DNA of 56,963 bases, taken from assembly GCF_001553785.1 (NCBI RefSeq), contig NZ_LOJP01000001.1:2207924-2264886 (forward strand), written 5' to 3'. The notes under the pieces are model-generated. The model did not search any database and was not told the DNA's origin. It saw only the letters and a list, made by a program, of their open reading frames with translations. The position numbers and the translations under genes were made by a program. The stretch comes from Actinoplanes sp. TFC3 (GTDB lineage: Bacteria; Actinomycetota; Actinomycetes; Mycobacteriales; Micromonosporaceae). This document shows positions 44,478 to 52,880 of the stretch, piece by piece; position 1 is the first letter of the stretch, and every line of letters starts with the position of its first letter.

Positions 44478-45892
44478 AGTTGTTCACCGTGCAGAGCGCG
44501 GAAGAGCTGTCCACCAAGGACGTGCACGACCTGTACGGCAAGTTTGTCAGCAAAAGCCAGGTGAACCTGATGACGACCTTCGGCTTCGGCCGTGAGCTCG
44601 TCGACTACGCCGAGGGACCGTGGATCTATCTGCGCGACGGGCGGCGCGTGCTCGACTTCTCCGGCGGCGTCGGCGTGCTGAACCACGGGCACAACCACCC
44701 GCGCATCCTGGCCGCCCGCAAGGCGTTCGCCGAGCGCCGCCGGATGGAGGTGCACAAGGCGTTCTTCTCGCCGTACCTGGCGGCGCTGAGCCACAACATC
44801 GCGCAGGTGCTGCCCGGCGACCTGAACATCTCCTACTTCCCGAACTCCGGGGCCGAAGCCGTGGAGGGCGCCATCAAGATGGCGTACAAGTTCCACAACG
44901 GCAAGCGCAACACCATCATGCGCGCCGACATCAGCTTCCACGGCAAGACGCTGGGGGCGGGCAGCCTCACCGGATCCAGCGAGAACGCCTTCCGGTTCCC
45001 GGGGCTGCCAGGGCAGGTCATTTATCCGTACGGCGACATGGCGGCCCTGCGCGCGGCGGTGGACCAGGCGCGCACTTCCGACGGCCAATGCGACGTGTAC
45101 GCGATCCTGGTCGAACCGTTCTCCGCCTCCAGCCTGCGAGCGTGGCCCGAGCAGAGCCTGCGCGAGCTGCGCAAGCTGTGCACGGAGAAAAACATCGTGC
45201 TGATCTTCGACGAGATCTACACCGGCTGGGGCAAGACCGGCAGCCTGTTCTATTTCATGCGCTACGAGGGCCTGGTGCCCGACATCCTGGCCTACTCCAA
45301 GTCGCTGGGCGGCGGCAAGGCCTCGATCTCCGGCTACACCGCCCGCGAACCCATCTTCCGCAAGGCCTACGACCGGCTCACCGACGTGATCCTGCACAGC
45401 ACCACGTACTACGGCTTCGGCGAGGAGACGGCGACCGCGATCGAGGCGGTGAACGTGGTGGTGGAAGAGGACTTCCCGGCCCGGGCCCGCGCGATCGAGT
45501 CGGTGCTGCGCCCGGGGCTGGAACGCATCGCCAAGTCATATCCGGATGTCATCACCGCGGTGCAGGGCACGGGCGCGCTGTTCGGGGTGTTCCTGGCCGG
45601 CGGGCCGCGGCTGCTCGACTTGGCCGGCAAGCTGGCCCCCGGGTTCAGCAAGGACCCCCAGTTCCGCACCAAGGTCATCACGCTGTCGGTGATCGCGAAC
45701 CTCTACCGCGAGCACGGGATCATGACGTACTACAGCCCCAACGTGGAGAACCCGTTGATGGTGGCGCCGACGCTGGTGGCCGACCCCGAGGACATCGAGT
45801 ACTTCCTGGAGAGCCTGGACGCAACCCTGGCCAAGGGGATGCCGCGCCTGCTCACCGCGTTCGTCAAGGAGAAAGTGGGTTCCCGGTGGTGA
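44474..45892 (+). CDS. Class III PLP-dependent aminotransferase
   Basis: A 472-residue class III aminotransferase. PLP Lys276 in YSKSLGGGKASISGY, the cofactor Asp in IFDEIYTGWGKTG, and NSGAEAVEGAIKMAYKFHNG are all intact. The N-terminal 40 residues (VSKSQVNLMTTFGFGRELVD) and a large C-terminal domain make it longer than ornithine aminotransferases (about 400). It transfers an amino group to an aldehyde or ketone of a small molecule; in this operon a sugar or polyol-linked carbonyl is the likely acceptor. It overlaps both neighbours (ATGA before, GTGA after). Confidence 0.9.
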   Translation: MKLFTVQSAEELSTKDVHDLYGKFVSKSQVNLMTTFGFGRELVDYAEGPWIYLRDGRRVLDFSGGVGVLNHGHNHPRILAARKAFAERRRMEVHKAFFSPYLAALSHNIAQVLPGDLNISYFPNSGAEAVEGAIKMAYKFHNGKRNTIMRADISFHGKTLGAGSLTGSSENAFRFPGLPGQVIYPYGDMAALRAAVDQARTSDGQCDVYAILVEPFSASSLRAWPEQSLRELRKLCTEKNIVLIFDEIYTGWGKTGSLFYFMRYEGLVPDILAYSKSLGGGKASISGYTAREPIFRKAYDRLTDVILHSTTYYGFGEETATAIEAVNVVVEEDFPARARAIESVLRPGLERIAKSYPDVITAVQGTGALFGVFLAGGPRLLDLAGKLAPGFSKDPQFRTKVITLSVIANLYREHGIMTYYSPNVENPLMVAPTLVADPEDIEYFLESLDATLAKGMPRLLTAFVKEKVGSRW

Positions 45893-46920
45893 ACGTGGTG
45901 GTGACCGGTGCGGCCGGGATGCTGGGTTCGTACCTGGTGCGGCGTTTGGCCGCGGACGGCTACGAGGTCACCGGGCTGGATTTGCGCGACGCCGTGGACG
46001 CGCCGCCGCAGGCCCGCCACGTGGTCGGCGACATCCGCGACGCCAAGCTGCTGCACGAGACGCTGTCCGGGGCGGACGCGGTGGTGCACTGTGCCGCCGC
46101 GCTGCCCACGTATGCCGACGGGGAGATCCGCTCGGTGATCGTGGACGGCACCCGTAGCGTGCTGAGCGCCGCCCGCGACAACAAGGTCGAGCGGTTCGTG
46201 CACATCTCGTCGACAGCGGTGTACGGGCTGCCCAAGATCGTGCCGACGACCGAGGACCATCCGCGGGAGCCGGTCGATCCGTACAGCCGGGCCAAGGCCG
46301 AGGCCGAGCAGGCGTGCGAGCAGTTCCGGGCCGCCGGGATGTGCCTGCCGATCCTGCGCCCCAAGACGTTCGTCGGGCCGGGACGGATGGGCCTGTTCGC
46401 GATGCTGTTCGAGTGGGCCGAGGAGGGCCGCGACTTCCCCGTGCTCGGGCGCGGCGACGTGCGCATCCAGATGCTGGCCATGGACGACCTGGTCGATGGG
46501 GTGGTCACCGCGCTCAAGGCGGCCGATGACGTCGCCAACGACACCTACAACTTGGCGGCTGCGAGCTTCGGCACGATCCGCGAGGACTTCCAGGCGGTGC
46601 TGGACGCGGCCGGGCACGGCGGGCGCGTGCGCTCGTTGCCGGCCAGGCCCGCGCTTGCCGCGTTGTCAGTCCTGCAGAAGACAAAGCTTTCCCCGGTGTA
46701 CGGCCGGTTGCTGCACAAGTTGATGGACGACTCGTTCGTCAGTATCGACAAAGCCACCGAGCGCCTGGGGTTCCGGCCCAATCTGTCCAACCAGGACGCC
46801 ATTCTGCGCACGTTTGCTTGGTGGCGCTCCGAACGTACCGAAAAGGTCGAAGGCTCGGGACGCACCAGTCGCGAGCCGTGGAAGCAGGGCGCGCTTTCCC
46901 TGGCCAAGGTCTTCTTCTAG
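45889..46920 (+). CDS. NAD-dependent sugar epimerase/dehydratase (extended SDR)
   Basis: A 343-residue extended SDR. GAAGMLGSYL (GxxGxxG, residues 7-13), HISSTAVYG and the Tyr132-x3-Lys136 pair (YSRAK) are intact. The C-terminal part contains the substrate-binding region PILRPKTFVGPGRMGLF. It would oxidise, epimerise or dehydrate a nucleotide sugar or a lipid-linked sugar. The start is taken as GTG 45889 in the GTGA overlap with the aminotransferase stop; GTG 45886 is possible. Its substrate may be the one aminated by the preceding gene product. Confidence 0.9.
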   Translation: MNVVVTGAAGMLGSYLVRRLAADGYEVTGLDLRDAVDAPPQARHVVGDIRDAKLLHETLSGADAVVHCAAALPTYADGEIRSVIVDGTRSVLSAARDNKVERFVHISSTAVYGLPKIVPTTEDHPREPVDPYSRAKAEAEQACEQFRAAGMCLPILRPKTFVGPGRMGLFAMLFEWAEEGRDFPVLGRGDVRIQMLAMDDLVDGVVTALKAADDVANDTYNLAAASFGTIREDFQAVLDAAGHGGRVRSLPARPALAALSVLQKTKLSPVYGRLLHKLMDDSFVSIDKATERLGFRPNLSNQDAILRTFAWWRSERTEKVEGSGRTSREPWKQGALSLAKVFF

Positions 46921-46932
46921 AAGGAGTACGTC

Positions 46933-47892
46933 GTGAAAGCCGTCGCGCCGCCCGCCGTCGTCCTTGCGCCCGCCGCTGCCGTCCCGGCCCCCTCGGTCAT
47001 CGCCGACCTGGTCACGCTCGTGCGGCCCTGGCAGTGGGCGAAGAACCTGCTCGTGATCCCGCTGGCCCTGCTCGATGCCGACGTGTGGAGCTGGAAGATC
47101 CTGGGCGATGTCGCCCTCGCGGTCATCGCGTTCACGCTCGCCTCCGCGCTGGTCTACATCGGCAACGACGTCGCCGACCGGCTCCGCGACCGGCGGCACC
47201 CGGTCAAACGACTGCGCCCCATCGCCTCCGGCCGGGTGCCCGTGCCGCTGGCCTACGGCTACGCCGGGCTCATCGCGGCCGCCCTGATCGCCATGCTGTC
47301 CTGGCTGCCGGACGTGGCGGCGCTACCCGTCGTGGCCTATCTGCTGCTCAACATCGCCTACAGCCGGCGGCTCAAGCACATCCCGCTGGTCGACGTGTGC
47401 ACGGTAGCCGCCGGGTTCGTGCTGCGGCTGCTGCAGGGCTACACCGCCACGGCCGAGCCGATCTCGAGCTGGCTGGTGGTCGCCGTGTTCACGCTGTGCC
47501 TGCTGCTGATCCTGGGTAAGCGCCGCCATGAGCTGACCGTCTCGGGGGCCGATCATCGACCGGCGTTGCGCGGCTACACCGTGGCGCTGGCCGACCATCT
47601 GCTGGTGTTGAGTGCGGTGATCGCGGTGGTGGCCGGGCTGCTCTATGTGCGCACCGAAGCGCCCGTGAGTCCGTACGGCACGGGTGCTCTGCTCCTGTCC
47701 CTGCCGTTGGGGTTGTTCGCCTTGTTGCGCTACCTGCAGGCGGTGCTGGTGGACAGCGGTGGTGGTGATCCGGTACGAACCCTGCTCACCGATCGCACCC
47801 TGCTCACCGCCGGGGGCCTGTGGGCAGCCGCGTTCACCGTCCTGCTGGTGCTCGCCCACACCCCCGACCTGGCCACCCGGGTGCTGCCATGA
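46933..47892 (+). CDS. UbiA-family prenyltransferase, DPPR-synthase-like
   Basis: A 319-residue membrane prenyltransferase with eight to nine helices. The first Asp-rich motif is NDVADRLRDRRHPVKRLRPI (from residue 78), as in decaprenyl-phosphate phosphoribosyltransferase (Rv3806c/UbiA of mycobacteria), and LVRPWQWAKNLLV is the same branch's N-terminal motif; YSRRLKHIPLVD is the second site. By homology it should join a phospho-sugar donor such as PRPP to polyprenyl phosphate. GTG 46933 has AGAAGGAG 6 nt upstream and lies 12 bp after the epimerase gene, the only gap in the operon. It overlaps the next GT2 by ATGA. Confidence 0.9.
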   Translation: MKAVAPPAVVLAPAAAVPAPSVIADLVTLVRPWQWAKNLLVIPLALLDADVWSWKILGDVALAVIAFTLASALVYIGNDVADRLRDRRHPVKRLRPIASGRVPVPLAYGYAGLIAAALIAMLSWLPDVAALPVVAYLLLNIAYSRRLKHIPLVDVCTVAAGFVLRLLQGYTATAEPISSWLVVAVFTLCLLLILGKRRHELTVSGADHRPALRGYTVALADHLLVLSAVIAVVAGLLYVRTEAPVSPYGTGALLLSLPLGLFALLRYLQAVLVDSGGGDPVRTLLTDRTLLTAGGLWAAAFTVLLVLAHTPDLATRVLP

Positions 47893-48902
47893 CCACGCCC
47901 CTGGTGACGGTGATCGTGCCCAACTACAACTACGGCTCGGCCCTCGGGCATTGCTTGACATCCATTCAAGCGCAGACCTACCCGGCGCTGGAGCTGCTGA
48001 TGGTCGACGACTGCTCGACCGACAACTCGGTGGCCGTCGCGCAGGCCCTGGGCGTACGGGTGATCTCGACCGGCACCAACAGCGGGGTGGCCACCACCCG
48101 CAACCTCGGCGCCCAGCACGCCGCCGGTGAGATCCTGGTCTTCGTCGACTCGGACGTGGAGATCCGGCCCGACGCGGTGGCCAACGCGGTGGCCGCGCTG
48201 CAGCAGGATCCCGGCGTCGGCGCGGTGTGCGGCAACTACGACCCCGAACCGCTGATCCGCCGTGGCCCGGTGCAGGAATACCGCAGCCTGCAGCAAACCT
48301 ATTGGCTGGTGGCCGACGAGGGGGAGATCTCGACGCTGTACACCGCGATCCTGGCCATCCCCAGGCACGTGTTCACCGAGATCGGCCCGTTCAACCCGCG
48401 GCTGCGCCAGACCGAGGATTCCGACTACGGGCGCCGGTTGTCCAGCCGCTACCGGGTGCTGCTGACGCCCAAGGTCCGCGGGCGCCACGATCACGACGCC
48501 ACCGTAGGTGTGATCGTGCGCAAGGTGTTCCATCGCACGAGGTTGCATGTGCCGTACGTCGCCATGCGCGAGGACGGCAGCAGACAGCCGCGCGGCAAGG
48601 CCGGCTCGGCGCGGCTGGCCGGGACCGTTCTGGCCACCTTGGCGGTGCTGACGCTCGTGGTGCCGTTCGTGCTCGGCGCGGTCTGGTGGGCGTTGCCGGC
48701 GGTGCTGCTGGCCGCGTTCATCGCCTCGGAACCGGGCATGTACCGCTACGTCGCCCGGCATCGCGGGGTGCTGTTCCTGCCGTTCTTCACGCTGATGTAC
48801 CTGCTGGTCAACCTGGTCATCATGGCCGGGCTGGTGAGCGGGGTGCTGCAGTGGCTGATGTCGGCGCGCTTCCGCAGCACCTATCGCGAGGCGGTCGCGT
48901 GA
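47889..48902 (+). CDS. GT2 glycosyltransferase with C-terminal membrane helices (second of three)
   Basis: A 337-residue GT2 enzyme, a paralogue of the genes at 42526 and 49927. IVPNYNYGSALGHCLTSIQA, VDDCSTDNS and FVDSDVEI (DSD metal site) form the GT-A core; QTEDSDYGRRL and KVRGRHDHDATVG are the ED and RGRHD motifs. Membrane helices lie near 240-265, 270-290 and 300-325. It overlaps the UbiA gene (ATGA) before and the phosphoesterase gene (GTGA) after. It is closer to the third GT2 (both PNYNY, RGRHD) than to the first. Confidence 0.9.
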   Translation: MTTPLVTVIVPNYNYGSALGHCLTSIQAQTYPALELLMVDDCSTDNSVAVAQALGVRVISTGTNSGVATTRNLGAQHAAGEILVFVDSDVEIRPDAVANAVAALQQDPGVGAVCGNYDPEPLIRRGPVQEYRSLQQTYWLVADEGEISTLYTAILAIPRHVFTEIGPFNPRLRQTEDSDYGRRLSSRYRVLLTPKVRGRHDHDATVGVIVRKVFHRTRLHVPYVAMREDGSRQPRGKAGSARLAGTVLATLAVLTLVVPFVLGAVWWALPAVLLAAFIASEPGMYRYVARHRGVLFLPFFTLMYLLVNLVIMAGLVSGVLQWLMSARFRSTYREAVA

Positions 48903-49930
48903 GGAAGTGGTCGGCGTACGTGCTCAGCGCCGGCTGGTTCGCGTACACGGTACTGAACCTGGTGCTCAGCGGCGAATGGGCGCTGTGGCTGCTGCCGAAT
49001 CTGGTGCCACCGCTGGCGTTCGTGGTCGTCCCGCCGGTTCTGGCGTTGCTGGGGCTGGCGGTGCGCGGCGCGCGATGGGTGGTAACGGTCACCGCCCTGG
49101 GTTCGCTGGTCCTGGGAGCCGGGCAGGCCGGGCTGAACCTGGAGCACCAGGACAGCCCGGTGCCCGCGGGGGCCATCAAGGTGGTCTCCTGGAACACCGA
49201 GGCGTGGCACCTGTCCGGCGACCCGGACGGCTTCTACCGCTTCCTGCAGGCCCAGGACGCCGACGTGTACCTGCTGCAGGAGTACCAGCCCGCCGACCAG
49301 AGCATCACCAGAGCGCTGGCCGGCATCGACGAAACCCTGATACCGCAACACCTGCCGGGCTACCGGGCCATCGCGGTGGGCGAGTTGCTGGTGCTGACCC
49401 GGCTTGCGGTCACCGGCATCCGGCCCCTGCCCGCTCCGCCCCCGGCCGGTGCGCCCTGGCGCTACGCCTACGACACGGTCAAGTCGCTGCGGGTCGACCT
49501 GAACATCGGCGGGCACGCGGTGTCCTTCTACGACGTGCACATCCCGGTGCCGATCGACCTGGGTCAGAGCCCGCTGTCGGCCGGCTTCTACCGGGCGATC
49601 GGCGACCGGGCCGCGCAACGCGACGCCCAGTGGTCGGCGCTGGCCGCGGACGTGGCCGCCAACCCGGCTCCCATCCTGCTGGCCGGTGACCTCAACTCGA
49701 CCCCGGCGATGGGCGAGCTGCACCGGTTGCCGGGCAAGCTGCACGACGCCGCGCCGGCGATGGACACCTTCTATCCCGGTTCCTGGCCCCGCGGCACAGC
49801 GTTGTGGCGCCTCGACTGGCTGTTCACCACGACCGGGCTGGCCGTGCACCGCTACACGTTCACCAGCCCGCCCGGCATGTCCGATCACCGCCTGCAGACC
49901 GTCCTTCTCACCCCCGGGGGTTCCTCATGA
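48899..49930 (+). CDS. Membrane-anchored EEP-fold phosphoesterase
   Basis: A 343-residue protein. Two to three membrane helices (about 5-65) precede an endonuclease/exonuclease/phosphatase domain. VVSWNTEAWHLS provides the Asn, YLLQEYQPAD the catalytic Glu, HIPVPIDLGQSP the His region, GDLNSTPAM the Asp/Asn pair and SDHRLQTVLL the Asp-His end. Related proteins include phosphatases and nucleases. In this operon removal of a phosphate from a lipid-linked phospho-sugar, the step after DPPR synthase in mycobacteria, is an attractive but unproven role. GTG 48899 overlaps the previous stop; ATGA overlaps the last GT2. Confidence 0.87.
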   Translation: MRKWSAYVLSAGWFAYTVLNLVLSGEWALWLLPNLVPPLAFVVVPPVLALLGLAVRGARWVVTVTALGSLVLGAGQAGLNLEHQDSPVPAGAIKVVSWNTEAWHLSGDPDGFYRFLQAQDADVYLLQEYQPADQSITRALAGIDETLIPQHLPGYRAIAVGELLVLTRLAVTGIRPLPAPPPAGAPWRYAYDTVKSLRVDLNIGGHAVSFYDVHIPVPIDLGQSPLSAGFYRAIGDRAAQRDAQWSALAADVAANPAPILLAGDLNSTPAMGELHRLPGKLHDAAPAMDTFYPGSWPRGTALWRLDWLFTTTGLAVHRYTFTSPPGMSDHRLQTVLLTPGGSS

Positions 49931-50937
49931 CGCTCGTGTCGGTCATCGTGCCGAACTACAACTACGCCGAGGCGCTGCCGTTGTGCCTCAAAGCGTTGCA
50001 GGAGCAGACCTACTCGCCGCTGGAGATCCTGGTCGTCGATGACGGCAGCACCGACGGTTCGGCCGAGATCGCCGAGGCCATGGGAGTGACGGTGATCCGT
50101 ACGCCAAACGGCGGCGTGTCCCGGGCCCGCAACCTCGGGGTCGCGCACGCCAAGGGCGACGTGTTCTTCTTCGTGGACTCCGATGTGGCTCTCGCCCCGG
50201 ACGCCATCGAACTCAGCGTGCGGCTGCTCGACTCCGACCCGAAGATCGGGGCGGCGTGCGGCATCTATGACGCGGAACCGCTGATCCGGCACAGCCGCGT
50301 GGAGGAGTACCGCTGCATGCAGGGCCATTACTGGCGGCTGGATTCAGACGGCAACGTCAGCTTCCTGTTCTCCAGCCTGTGCGCGATCCCGCGGCGGGTG
50401 TGGGAAGACATCGGCCCGTTCAAGAGCGCCGACGGGCTGCAGGAGGAGGTCGACTACGGCGAGCGCCTGTCGGCCAAGTACGACCTGCGCCTGGACAGCC
50501 GGATCCGGGGACGCCACGACGACGAGAGCGAACTGTGGCCCATGCTGCGCAAACTGTTCAAGCGTGGCCGCATGCGCATCCCGCTCTACGCCCGCCGCAA
50601 GAAATTCGCTCAGGGGTACGAGAGCCCGCTGCGCGCCTACGCCAGCATCGCCGCCCTGGCCGGCACTGTGGCCCTGCCACTGCCCCTGCTCGCCGGCGCG
50701 TGGTGGGCCGCCGTCCCGGTGGGCTTGCTGGCCGCATCCCTGCTGCTCGACGCCGGCATGTACCGCTACGTGCTGCGGCACCGCGGGTTCGCTTTCCTGG
50801 CCTACTACACCGGCGTGCACTACCTGCTGAACCTGACCATTGCCTCAAGCGTCGGCGTGGGGGTGCTGCACTGGCTGGTTTCCGGCCGGTTCCGCCGGCT
50901 GTACGACGTCGAGCCGGTGGCCGCCGCGAGCTTCTGA
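49927..50937 (+). CDS. GT2 glycosyltransferase with C-terminal membrane helices (third of three)
   Basis: A 336-residue GT2 enzyme ending the operon. IVPNYNYAEALPLCLKALQE, VVDDGSTDGS, FFVDSDVALAPDA (DSD) and QEEVDYGERL with SRIRGRHDDESEL match the second GT2 closely. Three membrane helices follow (near 240-262, 265-285 and 295-325). ATG 49927 sits in an ATGA overlap with the phosphoesterase stop. The 107 bp after it lead to the SARP-type regulator. Confidence 0.9.
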   Translation: MTLVSVIVPNYNYAEALPLCLKALQEQTYSPLEILVVDDGSTDGSAEIAEAMGVTVIRTPNGGVSRARNLGVAHAKGDVFFFVDSDVALAPDAIELSVRLLDSDPKIGAACGIYDAEPLIRHSRVEEYRCMQGHYWRLDSDGNVSFLFSSLCAIPRRVWEDIGPFKSADGLQEEVDYGERLSAKYDLRLDSRIRGRHDDESELWPMLRKLFKRGRMRIPLYARRKKFAQGYESPLRAYASIAALAGTVALPLPLLAGAWWAAVPVGLLAASLLLDAGMYRYVLRHRGFAFLAYYTGVHYLLNLTIASSVGVGVLHWLVSGRFRRLYDVEPVAAASF

Positions 50938-51020
50938 ATCACGCAAGGGATGGCACAGAGAATGACCATGCAGCTACAGTAAGCATTCCTAACAGCTCGA
51001 CCTGCGTCTATGGCTCATGA

Positions 51021-51035
51021 GTTCGCGTAACGAAC
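51021..51035. promoter_or_regulatory. Inverted repeat before the SARP gene
   Basis: GTTCG-cgtaa-CGAAC, an exact 5-bp dyad with a 5-nt centre, ending 9 bp before the SARP gene ATG and overlapping the leader. It could be an operator or autoregulatory site. Nothing is seen that proves use. Confidence 0.35.
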
Positions 51036-51044
51036 GGGGGAAAC

Positions 51045-52880
51045 ATGGACCTTCGCATTCTCGGTCCGCTGGAGGTGTCGGTGCAGGGTAATCAGGTGCA
51101 GCTCGGCGGCGCCAGGCACCGCATCCTGCTCGCCATCCTCGCCTTGGAGGCCAACCGGCTGGTCACTGTGGACAAGCTGGTGCAGAGCCTCTGGGAGGAG
51201 AACCCGCCACCGACCGCCCGCGGTCAGGTGCAGATCTGCGTCTCCAAGGTGCGCCGGGTGCTCAGCGCGACGGCGCTGCGCAACGCGGTTGTCACCCGCC
51301 CGGCCGGTTACCTGCTGCGGGCGCCCGCCGACCAACTCGATGCGCTGGTCTTCGACGACCTCGCCGGGCAGGCCCGCACCGCTGCGGGCGCCGGGCAGGA
51401 GACCGAAGCGGCCGAACTGCTGCGCTCGGCGCTGCGGCTCTGGCGGGGCGCGCCGCTGGCCGACGTGCCCTCGGCCGTGGTCCAGGCCGGAGTGGCCCGG
51501 CTGCACGAGCGCCGGCTGCGCATCCTGCAGGAGCGGGTCCGCCTCGACCTGCGCCTCGGCCGCCACCACGAGCTGCTGCCCGAGCTGCGCGAGCTCACCG
51601 GTGAGCACCCCGCGCACGAGAACCTGCTGGCCAGCCTGATGCTGGCGCTGTACCGGGCCGGACGTCAGATCGAGGCGCTGGACGTCTACCGCACCGCCCG
51701 GGCCGAGCTGATCGCCGAGTTCGGCGTGGAGCCCGGGGAGGAGCTGCGCCGCTTGGAGCACGCGATCCTGTCCCGCAGCCCCGAACTCGACCTGCACAGC
51801 GACGCCGTGCAGGTGGCGGCCCGGGTCGGACCGGTGCCCCGCCAGCTTCCGGCCGACATCACCGACCTGACCGGGCGCGCCGACGCCGCCCGTGGCCTGC
51901 TGACCGTGCTGCCCGCCGACGGCGCCGGTTCGGGGCTGCCCGTGGTCGCCATCTCCGGCGCCGGCGGGGTCGGAAAGTCCACATTGGCCATTCATGTCGC
52001 CCATCGCCGGGCCGACACCTTCCCCGACGGTCAGCTCTACGCCAAGCTCAGCAGCGGGGGCCGGCGCCTCGACCCGGCCGACGTGCTGACCCGGTTCTTG
52101 GGCGCGCTGGGCGCCGGCGCGGTGACCGGCACCGTCGAGGACCGAATAGCCGAGTACCGCAGCCGGATGGCCGATCGGCGGATCCTGGTGGTGCTCGACG
52201 ACGCGGTCGACGAGGCGCAGGTGCTGCCGCTGCTGCCCGGCTCGGCGAGTTGCGCGGTGCTGACCACGAGCCGGTCACGGCTGGCCGGGCTGGCCGGCGC
52301 CCGGCACATCACCCTCACCCCGCTCAGCGATCCCGACGCCGCCGAGCTGCTGGCCCGCATCATCGGGGCTGACCGGCTGCGCGCGGAGCCGGCTGCCACC
52401 CGGGAACTGGTGACGTTGTGCGGGGGTTTGCCGTTGGCCGTACGTATTGTCGGCGCCCGGCTGGCTTCGCGCCCGCACTGGCGGATCGGCCAGCTCACCG
52501 AGCGGCTGCGCGACCCCAGCCGGCGCCTCGACGAGATGGTCTACGGCGACCTGCAGCTGCGCGCCACGTTCCGGCAGGACTATCTGTCGCTACCCGAACA
52601 GGGCCGCCGGTTGCTGCGCCGGCTCGCCGGTCTCGACGAGCCGGTGTTCCCCGCCTCGGTGGCCGCCGGTCTGCTCGGCATCGACGTGTCGGTAGGGGAG
52701 GAGCTGATGGCCCAGCTCTTCGACGCCCGGCTGCTGGACGTCAAGGTCGACCGGGCCACCGCGCTCTACCGCTTCCATTCGCTGGTGCGGCCCTTCGCCC
52801 GCGAGATGCTGGCCGCCGAGGCCGTCCCGGCCACCTGCGCCGGCGGCATCGGCCGGCGTCAGGACATGTCGACGGCGTAG
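51045..52880 (+). CDS. SARP (AfsR/DnrI/RedD) family transcriptional regulator
   Basis: A 611-residue regulator. An OmpR-type winged helix (about 1-95, LRILGPLEVSVQG, LVQSLWEENPPPTARGQVQ) and a bacterial transcriptional activation domain (about 98-245, EAAELLRSALRLWRGAPLAD, GVEPGEEL) define SARP. An NB-ARC ATPase (about 280-570) follows with P-loop GAGGVGKST near 305 and the Walker B LVVLDDAVDE. The TPR region of AfsR-sized proteins is absent, giving a mid-length form. SARPs activate biosynthetic gene clusters; this one lies directly after the glycosyltransferase operon on the same strand. Its last 22 bp overlap the convergent HEAT gene. Regulation of the operon is inferred from position. Confidence 0.93.
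   Translation: MDLRILGPLEVSVQGNQVQLGGARHRILLAILALEANRLVTVDKLVQSLWEENPPPTARGQVQICVSKVRRVLSATALRNAVVTRPAGYLLRAPADQLDALVFDDLAGQARTAAGAGQETEAAELLRSALRLWRGAPLADVPSAVVQAGVARLHERRLRILQERVRLDLRLGRHHELLPELRELTGEHPAHENLLASLMLALYRAGRQIEALDVYRTARAELIAEFGVEPGEELRRLEHAILSRSPELDLHSDAVQVAARVGPVPRQLPADITDLTGRADAARGLLTVLPADGAGSGLPVVAISGAGGVGKSTLAIHVAHRRADTFPDGQLYAKLSSGGRRLDPADVLTRFLGALGAGAVTGTVEDRIAEYRSRMADRRILVVLDDAVDEAQVLPLLPGSASCAVLTTSRSRLAGLAGARHITLTPLSDPDAAELLARIIGADRLRAEPAATRELVTLCGGLPLAVRIVGARLASRPHWRIGQLTERLRDPSRRLDEMVYGDLQLRATFRQDYLSLPEQGRRLLRRLAGLDEPVFPASVAAGLLGIDVSVGEELMAQLFDARLLDVKVDRATALYRFHSLVRPFAREMLAAEAVPATCAGGIGRRQDMSTA

Noticed and set aside
44620..45888. Long plus-strand frame that would fuse 420 residues to the front of the epimerase
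   Set aside because: Its residues are Arg/Ala/Gly noise in the wrong frame of the aminotransferase gene. The epimerase cofactor loop starts a few codons after GTG 45889.
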